Below are positions 35,101 to 45,000 of a stretch of 64,000 nt of DNA, in pieces. This stretch comes from Rhabdornis inornatus. Taxonomy: Eukaryota > Chordata > Aves > Passeriformes > Rhabdornithidae. The translations under genes and the position numbers were made by a program. The notes beneath the pieces were generated by a model that made no database searches, had not been told where the DNA came from, and saw only the letters and a program-made list of their open reading frames with translations. The stretch spans positions 216-64,215 of the forward strand of contig VWZS01003795.1 in the NCBI GenBank assembly GCA_013397075.1. The letters run 5' to 3'. Every line of letters begins with the position of its first letter. Position 1 is the stretch's first letter.

Positions 35101-38100
35101 AAAACATTCTTAGGAATTTACCTAAAAATCCCCTGAAATAATATTCTGTGGTTTTTTTGGCAAGTAGTAGCTTTAAAGCTTATCTAAATATAGCTTATAA
35201 AATGCTACTTGAACTTGGATAAGAAGTAACTTTGTAAACTTGTTAGTATTTGTTCTCCCATTACAAATTTCTGCTTCTTAACATAAACCCTACATGAAAA
35301 CTGTTTTTAAAATTGTTGGGAAGGACGAGAATTTAATGGAGGAGTTTTGCAGATATACAGAAGGTTCTATACAAATGAAAACAAGTTTTGATATAGAAGA
35401 AAAGAATTGCTGAGCCAGTCTTACTGGGCAACTGTAAGCAAGTGAGTTGGAAGGGGCTTTTATGGCTTAGAGCAAAGGATAAATCCACCTCAAACAAAAG
35501 ATGTTTTTACCAAACAAAAGGATTTTCACAGGCAGACAAGAAAGCCAATGTTGCAAGTAGAGAAAAGATCTCAGAAATTTCCACTGCAGAACAAGTCCCA
35601 AAGTCTAACATGTAACTACTAACTCTGATGATTGGCTAGTCACTCACATAATATGGTAATTTTAGCAGTTTTGATAGGTTATATGTAAATGTAAAAGGTA
35701 TTGTGTATGATGTTGATCGGTAGTTATGTATTAAGATGCTCTGTAATGAAAAGTATATAATGCATTGTAACCAGAGCTAAAGGGGCTTCAGGACACATGG
35801 CTTGCCTATAGCCAACAGCTATAGGCTCACCCACGACCCTCAATTGCTGTAACCTCGTCCATGCAATAAACAACATTTTAGGAGCCGGCTGAAAGCCTCC
35901 GTCTCTCCGTCAGGCTCTTACAAAAATGTTTCAAACCCACTTTTTTCCCAAGAGTTAATAACTATTTCTTGTTTTCTACATACGCATTTTGAGCGCATTT
36001 CATGGCTTCTGGTATATCCAACTAATTTGCTAATTCATTTAAGCTGTTGATAATAGACCAGCTGTAAATAGGATTATTTGACTTCATCATTGGATAAATA
36101 ATTGTCACTGCTTTGAGCAATTTTTCAGTAAGATTTAATAATTATACAATTTTAAATGGTGTTTACATTGCTGTGGGTGTAAATCCTACATATGTTTAAT
36201 GCTATTGCCTTGTTTTGGAGTGGACATCAGCATCACATGCCGTTGTCTGCATGAGGGAAAGCTCAGCTATGGTTACTCTTGGCAATATGGTCATTTGATG
36301 CTGGTTCTGTGGCTGCATGAATTTTGTGGCAAGTTGGAGAGAAAATCCTGCAGATGATCCAGTGTTAAAGCTGGGCTACAGAGGAATGTGTGACAACAGG
36401 TATTCTTAGCCTGCATTGCACGATGCGTGGCATCCATGTACCAGCAAATGCTGTTGTGCCACAGTTCTGGTGACCCCATTTAATCCTTGCTGTCATAACT
36501 ATGATGGATTATATCTTCACAGGCACAGTTGGTTGATCTGAAGTCTGAACTGACAGAAACACAGGCAGAGAAAGCAGTATTGGAAAAGGAAGTGCATGAT
36601 CAGCTTTTGCAACTCCATGCTGTTCAGCTTCAGCTACATGCCAAGACTGGTCAGAATGTTGACTCTGGGGCTATTAAAGCAAAACTGGTGAGTATGGCAA
36701 ATTGGATGTGGGATTATATTATTCTTCTTCCTCTCCTGGCTGAAGTTCTTCCTTGCAAAGTGTGAATAAGCTGATTACAAATTTTCATGTTAAAAATATT
36801 AACTTTTTTGCTTTTAAATAGCATGTCTAGTTGGTTGGTAGCAACCATTAAAATAAGATGAATAATATCAGAATAAAGAATAAGGATTTAAGAAGTTATT
36901 TTTAAATAAATCAATTTTAGTGGTTTCTGAACGTTAAAAAAGAAAATGTTTCTGTGATTTATGAAGCTTTTCTGAAGACTGAAGTTGCAAAAGATAATAG
37001 AAGAGATTGTAATAGAAGCACTCAGTAAACTACGTGCTTTTTTTCAAATTCAGACCTTTACAAAGCCCACCAAAGGTTATCAACAATTAATCTGTGCAGT
37101 TAGTTGGCATTGACTAATAGCCTGAGCATAGGCTGCTTTGTTACTAGCCACACCACAGATTGAGGTGCTCTCTAAAAAAGTAGAGTAGTGTTGTATACAT
37201 GTGGTTTCTAACTGTTGGTATGAATCAAAGTCTATCTTTGACTTTCTAAAATTGCTTCACAGTTTGGTTGCAAATACCTACTCCCAACATATGTGCATCA
37301 TTAGTTTAGTCTCTTGCTATTTTGGCCCATTAATTAATGTACAATAAAACACAGTAGTAGACAATAAATTTTAAAAGATGTCAAGGCTAATCACTGAACA
37401 ACAGGAGTAACCCAAATTCTTTGTCTTTCAGATTCAAAAGCTGTAATTGGTTAGAGCTGTCTTCATAGGGCTACATAGTTGTATATTCAGTATAAGAGCA
37501 ACATTTTCTGGATTGTCCACGCGTAATTCATTCTGTACTGAATTATGGCTACAGTATGGTGAAGTTTATTTAGGGCTCTAAATAATTCTCATGGCTTTTA
37601 AATAAGCATTAGTTAAATATCACCAGCATTTTTTACGTGTTAAACTGCAGGTTTACATGTTGAAAATTTTTTAAATTAACACATCAGTGTGAGTGATTTT
37701 GGTCCCCAGATTTTCTTAGACTTAACTTCTGTCTAACACAGACTAATACTTTGAAGCTTTTTGTTTCTCGTTACCTTGTTATAAATGATTTCTAAAGATA
37801 TATTAAATTTCCATGCTATTGACAGCAGTCTTTTTCTCGCAGGTAACAATAAATACATTTTACGTACATTGGTTCAGGTTTATCTCTGTTGAAATTGGAC
37901 TTCATTAACAGCTTAGACTGATACTCTATGCTTAATTTTCTTTAGTTTTCCCTTTTTATAAATATGAGGCCTAGTGCTTTGAGTTTGTTTTACTTTGCCT
38001 TTAGGGAATTCATAGCTTTAATGGACAGAAGCTCAACTTCAAACTCTTCTAGATAAAGAAAGCTATGAAAGTTTGCAAAGCTAGAACAAGCAAAACTGAG

Positions 38101-41100
38101 GCCGCTTAAATGACAATAAAATGGGACCTCTGATGTTTGGGTAAATGAAACTGTTGTGCTGACCTTCTGGCAGTCAGAAGGTCTCTGTGGGTGAAGAAGA
38201 ACTGTGTCAACAGGGTGTGCAATGGGGAAATAAAGCTCTACTAATTGACTTCCTGCTTTCTTGAGGGACAGACACTCTTATTTTGTATGTAGACTCTTTA
38301 GACTCTTAGCATAAATGTATACTCTGTAATCTGTAAAACTATACATAGTGGTGAGCTAGGACATTTCAAAATGTTTAGATTACTAAGCAATTGATAATTA
38401 TGTAGTTTAGGCCAAACCCATTTTTAGGAGTGGGGAATCTTCTAAGTGCAATCATAACTCTTTGTGAGAGTATGAAGTTGCCTAGGTGAATTATTGTTGC
38501 ATTTTTGCACTTGATGCCTTTTCTGATACTTCTGCCTGTTCTTTATGTCCCTCTTGTAACTCACATTTCTTTCTGAAATGAAAAAATCTATTATTACTTT
38601 ATTATCTATTATAACATTATATTACAGAGTGGATTTTCTGTGATTCTTTCATGTATATAGTATTATAGAGATTCTTGGTATTTTAGAAGAAGATATTGTC
38701 TTCAATGCTACACCAAAGTTAAATTTTTAATAAGAATTTTAATAAATTTCACTGCAAAATGCCAAAATTGTTGCTAAATAGAATTGTAGCAATGTGCTTG
38801 TTCTTTATGCCATCTAATAAAATGCACAGTCTGCTGGTGAAGTTCTTTTGAAATGAGTAATTTATGTTGTTGCATTTTATTGAAGTTCCTATTGCTTGTT
38901 TCTCTAATTATGGAACTCTCTTCTTCTGTCTTAAGTCTGTCCTTTCTGTGGATGAAATGGTAAGTATGCTGATTGCCTTTTTTTTATGTTTAAGCAGTGC
39001 CTTTGTTTTGTGCAACAACTTGTATATATGTTGGCCTCAGAAACTGGCAAAACAGATCTGGCTTGTTCCGTCTTCACAACAGTTGGCAAGATCCTGTGTA
39101 AAGAATTTCCTTTGCATTTTAATTTTTCTTTTCTAGATGTGGTGCTCTCTTTCCTAATTCTGTATGTATTCTGTTTATTATTGCTACAGCTAGTTTGGGG
39201 TGATATCTGGCAACTTGACATTCTGAAAGATTGTTCTGGCAGTATCTCAAAAAATGTTAAGGTGTTATACAATTGCTAAAGCATAAACACTCTACACATC
39301 TATGAGTGTAATATGAAGTATTCTACATGTTGTATTTTAGAAAAATCCTGTCAGCTTCTCCTTTTTTCCCCCTTTCTTTTTCATGGGCATGATTTAATAT
39401 GGTTTACTGGCTGATGTAATAGCCAAAAGCATATGACCTCCATAATACATAGATATAAAGAAAAAGTGAAGCAAACTTGACTTTTATCTTTTCACAGTGA
39501 TAGACTTGAATGGTTTTTAAACAGCTTTTCTACTTTTATTATGTTACATGCTTCTCTATCATTACTCAGTGTTTGACTTTTTGAAAAGTCATAGGATAGC
39601 TGGTAACTGTAAGCTTTAGTCTTCAACCTTACCTTTTGGGTTTTTTTTAATATTACCAACAGAAAATATGTTTTCTGTTTTCAGAATCTGTGCCATACTG
39701 TGAACACTCAAAAGCATGAAACTATTCTGTAACTTAACTTCCTTGATTTCTTTAAACATTTGTGAGACTTTTGTCAAATCTTTTGACAGTCTTTCAAAAC
39801 AGGACATGCTCTTTCAGGACATCTTCAGAGATTCTGCAAAAGGCAAACCTTTTAATTTTTTTTAAATTCATGTGGTGATCAGTTGGAGACAGTCCATAGA
39901 AGATTGGCTTCTGGGTGTAATTTTGCACCTCTGTCACAAAAGAGTAGTCATAATAGTGGAGAAAATAGGAAGAAAATACTTCTGTGGGATTGCATTTGCC
40001 TTGTATTTTAGGTACGACATTTAAAATGCATGACTAAAAGTGATTCTATGTAGAAATGTAACATTTGGCTTCCTCTTTAATTTAAATGACAAACCAAATT
40101 CAGAGAAAATAAATGGAAAATCGGAGTCTGGACGAGGGTGTTTAAGCAGGCTACTTTGTATAAATACTGTAAAATGTGCTGCATTAAATTTGCTGGTGTA
40201 ATCAAGCATTTTTGATCACTTCAGCTGAGGGAGGTTCTAGTCTTTGTCTTTTTATATTTGTCGAATAAAAGATGTTCTAAAAGTGGACAAACAGGGCGCC
40301 TATACTACTGTTTAGATCACCTTACTGCAATATTGACAGTAGGAACAGAGCTGACAGGAACACTGTATTTGTATACGAACTTTGTAGCTGCTGTAAAACA
40401 GGTGTTAAGTCTGAACTGTGACCTCTCTTACTCCTCAAGTGTGTGGCAGAGACAAGACAGCATGGTGGCACACTTGAATTCTTGTAATGAAAATAGCCCA
40501 AGACCAAAATAATAATAGAAAGAACTGGTATAATCTTAGAAAGTCCTGTTCCTGATATGTAGATCAGTCAAAATTCTTGGCTTAGGAGTGATTCTGCAGT
40601 TCAGAAAGAGATCTGCTGCAGAGTCATTCTCATAAGACAACCCCAACCCAAAGGCCAGAGACATGGCTTTGTGTGACATGTTTTCTAACATGCCTATAGA
40701 GCCAAACTTGATCTGAAGGTGGGTCATCGTGGGAATTGCAGGAGGGGAAATGCCAGTGATTTCAAGCAATCTTTGAGCTGCTGCTCCTGAGCACTGTTCT
40801 GGACAATTCTTTACCGACATGTCTGTAGTTGTGTACTCTGTTCTTCTAAGCTGATAAAAGTACTTAACAGATGAGGGAGGTAGTAGAGTCTATCAAGTTC
40901 AGAGTTGACTTTCTGGCAAAGTCAGTAAATGCTTCCATGTATCTGTCATGAAAGTAATTGCATTTGGAAGGCCCAACCTTGTGTAATTTCTCAAAAGTGG
41001 TAATGTCGACCATATTAATGGTTTTGTATCCAGGCTTGGAATAGTGAATAGCATGTGCACAATTTGACAACAGATTTGTCTTGCCAGTTCTGTAAAATTT

Positions 41101-42016
41101 TGTATCTGTCCTGTTGCTTCTTTAGTAGCAGTTCTTGGTTTTGTTTGTTTAACAGAGGTCTGAGATTTTTGGGTACCCCAGATGTCTTCAAAAATGCATT
41201 ACAATGAACTTAATTTTTATTGCTGTTTCACTTGACAGCCATTTTTGAAAGGAAGCAGTATTAGACCCTGTGTCTTTAACTATTTTCCTGGTTTGTGCTG
41301 GGGTTTTTCCCCCATTATGTACAGGGATACAGAGCAAAATATCAAAGTTAGAAGTTATCAAGCATGCTCTCCTTAAAGTAGGTTTTGTAGATTAGCAATC
41401 TAATTCCTTTTGCACCAATACCCTGGGCATTAAAACAGGTAATGACTATGCAGTTTCTGTACATTTGGGGTGGAGCAATGTGGGACTAGTTTATAGTTCC
41501 ATAATTTCTTTTTCAGGGGGTGAGGCAGAGGGAGATAGCTTGCTTAAAGTGTGGTTTTAGTGTGGGTTTTGGTTTTGTTTTGTTTGATTGTTGTTTGTTG
41601 GGTTTTTTTTAACAGAGCTGTTTTACACTAATTTTCTTTTAGTTTTGTCAGGGTGGGCATCTTCATGTGTAGAATCCTTGGCTTTATTTATGTAGTCTTC
41701 AGACTCTAATCTGGAAATGTCCCTGGCTGGGCATTTCTTGGTTGTTTGCATGAAAATAGTTGTCATTTTAAGCACATGTGGACTTAAGTTTCCATGTCAT
41801 CATCATCATCATAATATTGGTTAAAGAATTTGGTTAAATTGAAATATTTAGTAGCTTCATAGTTAGTCTTTAATTTTAAAAGTAGTACTGCTTAACTTTG
41901 AATCTCCTATTTGCAAGACAAGAAAATGCAAGGATGGTATTCAGGCTATTTAAATTTTGCCACCTTTGTGTCAGATAGTATGCAAACCACTAGCTGTAGT
42001 GCCAGAGTCCCTGCTT

Positions 42017-42065
<49 letters not shown>

Positions 42066-45000
42066 CTTTTCCTGCATGCATGTCTTGTACACAGGAAAAT
42101 TATTTCAGATTGTGTATGCAGAAACACTAAGTGTTCTTTCATTATTGGATAAAAGCTTTTTAACTTTTTTTTTTTTTTGGTCACTGTAAAGGAGAGAGAA
42201 CTTGAAGCTAACAAGAAGGAAAAAGTAAAAGAAGCTCAACTGGAAGCTGAGGTGAAGTTGCTGAGGAAGGAGAATGAAGCCCTCCGTAGACACATAGCTG
42301 TACTTCAGGCTGAAGTTTATGGAGCAAGATTGGCGGCCAAGTATTTAGATAAGGAGCTAGCTGGAAGGTACGTGGAGTCAATCTGTGTCCCCTAGCATAA
42401 GATGTTTGTTGTTGTTGTTTCCTTCCTTTGCATCTCCAGAGGCAGGTTCAAGGTTAAGACTAAGCAGGAAAAGCCTCACGTTTCCAGTTAATTAACAAAA
42501 GGAAGAACAAAAATGCCCAGGGTTCCTGTGCCGATTGCTGCATGACCATGTGCTGTAGCCACATGAGCTGTGTGAGTCCTCCAGTGCATTGCTTTTTCAG
42601 TCATAATGCAGCATTGTTTTACTCTCTTTGTCACTATGTAGGGTCCAGCAGATTCAGTTACTGGGCCGGGATATGAAAGGACCTGCTCATGACAAGCTGT
42701 GGAATCAGCTGGAAGCCGAAATACACCTTCACCGCCACAAAACTGTTATTAGAGCTTGTCGAGGTCGGAATGATCTCAAACGACCAATGCAAGCACCACC
42801 AGGACATGTAAGTGGAAAATTGAGCCATTCCTCCATGATTTCCAGACATGACTTACTTCTTCATCTTTGTGATTGTTTTCACTTCAGTGTTGTGTTTTCT
42901 TCAAATGTCACATGTAAATATGTTGTTCTTTTTTATGCTGAGGGACAGTTCTGTGCTGAATAACATATCCCTCTAAATGACCATGGAAGGTGGCACAATT
43001 CCTTTGACTTACCTAGGAACACTCAGTCCTTTTGTAAACTGAGCCTCTGATATAAATATGTATATTTGTGTGTATAAATACAACTTGAACAGCAGAATTT
43101 GTAACCTAGGTTTCAAAATGTGGATCTAACTTATTTATGAAAACCAAGAATAAAGTTTTTAGAATTAGCTTGAGCTGAAATTGATTTTAATTTCTTTTCT
43201 TAAAAGGCCAGATAAATTGACACTCTGTAAAATAATTATTTGTAGGGTTTTTTTTCCTCATAAAGGTGGTTTTTAAAACAAAACCTTTAAACAGCATTTT
43301 GCTATGGGTATGTTTGGTAGAACTCACCCAGCTTGATACGTGTCCTGTTAATCACCCCAGTGTTCAGTACATAAACCCAGACATTTTCATCAAAATGCTT
43401 TATTATGATCTATTCTAAATACCTTAGTTGGTCAGATGGGTCTTACTGCTTATGTTTCTAATTGCATATAAAACACTGGTGGACAGATGTCGCTGTAGGG
43501 GCGGGCACAACACACAAAAGACACACTACATTTCAGAAGGCTAATATCTGTTTATTAAAACATTGCACCGTCTTTTATACCCTCTATACAATTTACACTT
43601 ATTGGTCACAGTTAGTCAACATAGCGGTCACTGGTGGAAAGTCCTCCACCCCTATTCTTCCCAGGACATTTCTCAAAATACTTTCCGCAGCTGCGGAGTT
43701 TTTTATCCTGGTTATCTTCTTTTCTCTTCTCCTCTTGGTCTCTTTGCCAACAGCCTTGGTCAGAGAATACTTCTCAAAACAAATCTCATTCATTAACCCT
43801 CTCTAACCCACAGACCAGCTGTGGGTCCTACTCTAGACTAATACATGTATTTGTGATTTTAAAGGTATGCATAATGGCATCAGTGACTTAGCAAAAGGAA
43901 AAAACAAACCTTAATTTATTTAGTCTCTCTTTTAGATTTGTGTTCAATGGCTTTTGGTGTGGTTTATTTTTATTACAATAAAAATAAACTTGAGCAAGCA
44001 GCCTCTTCCTTGGGAATATATTACATCATCTTCTGTAATTTGGTTACTTTTAAGATGAGTTTGCATCATATAACATTTCAGCAGTGATCAGCACTTCTTC
44101 ATGTTGTCCCTTAGTACTTTTAATATGTGGCTGATTTCCTTCTTTTGAAGTTCAGTTCTATGTTGTGCATTAATCAGCAGTGAAGTAATTTAAATAATTA
44201 TTGTCATCAGGAGTGCATGATGAGGAATCTTTTATGATTTCATTCTCTTTCTGTAAAGGGGCACTGTAAGTTTGTCCTGCCTGGAGCTAGTCTAAAACTC
44301 TGTTGTTCATAACACCGCCTGTATATAATTACAAAAACCCAAAATGCTGAAATACATCAGTTTTTTGTTCACATATTTATGTTTGTGCTATGTTTGTTTT
44401 TTATCAAACTAGGATCCTGATGCCTTAAAGAAGAGTCAAGGTGTAGGTCCAATCAGAAAAGTTTTGCTAGTTAAAGAAGACCATGAAGGACTAGGAATTT
44501 CAATCACAGTAAGTATTTGCATTTATTTTCTATGACACAGAAGCAGTAATTCAAGTTTGTATTCTTACTTCTGTAAAATACATGGATTAGTAAACATGTG
44601 GTTAGAAGAAATGAAAAAAGCATGCACAAATCCATAACTATGGTCACAGAACTTCAAGACTCATTTTGATAAGTTAGGAAATAGATAATTTCTACTATGT
44701 GTTAAATTTAAGATTTTGACTTACGTGTAGGGTAGAGACACTTAGGAGATTAGCCAGTGGTGATTCCAAGTGTAAACATTTAGAAAAGCAGAGACAATCT
44801 GAGACCCGACTTCAAAAGCTTAGCTGTTGTGATTATAACTTTTTATTTTAACTATCTGTATTGGCATCTCTCACCTAACAAAAGCTTTGTAAATTTTTAC
44901 AACTAATTTGGAACACTTTGACTATTATATTTTTACTCTTAAGTGTGAATGTTGTTTCTTGAAAGTCTATATAGTGCATGATACGCTTTTTTTTAGTGAG

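Larger units (their letters stand above)
23164..36522 (+). other. GOPC: GOPC intron 1 (13.4 kb)
   Basis: GT-AG intron. It contains two CR1 fragments, copy B of the 568-bp duplication, a solo LTR 601 bp before exon 2, a TA-rich microsatellite (24782-24810) and two perfect inverted repeats (25763-25789, 30259-30285). It also carries one copy of a roughly 53-bp repeat shared with intron 3. The remainder is AT-rich with no gene that I recognise. Confidence 0.85.
38960..42191 (+). other. GOPC: GOPC intron 3
   Basis: 3.2 kb, GT-AG. It contains the second copy of the 53-bp repeat and a poly-T run of about 43 bases that begins about 175 bp before exon 4. The rest is AT-rich without a recognised gene. 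Confidence 0.8.
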
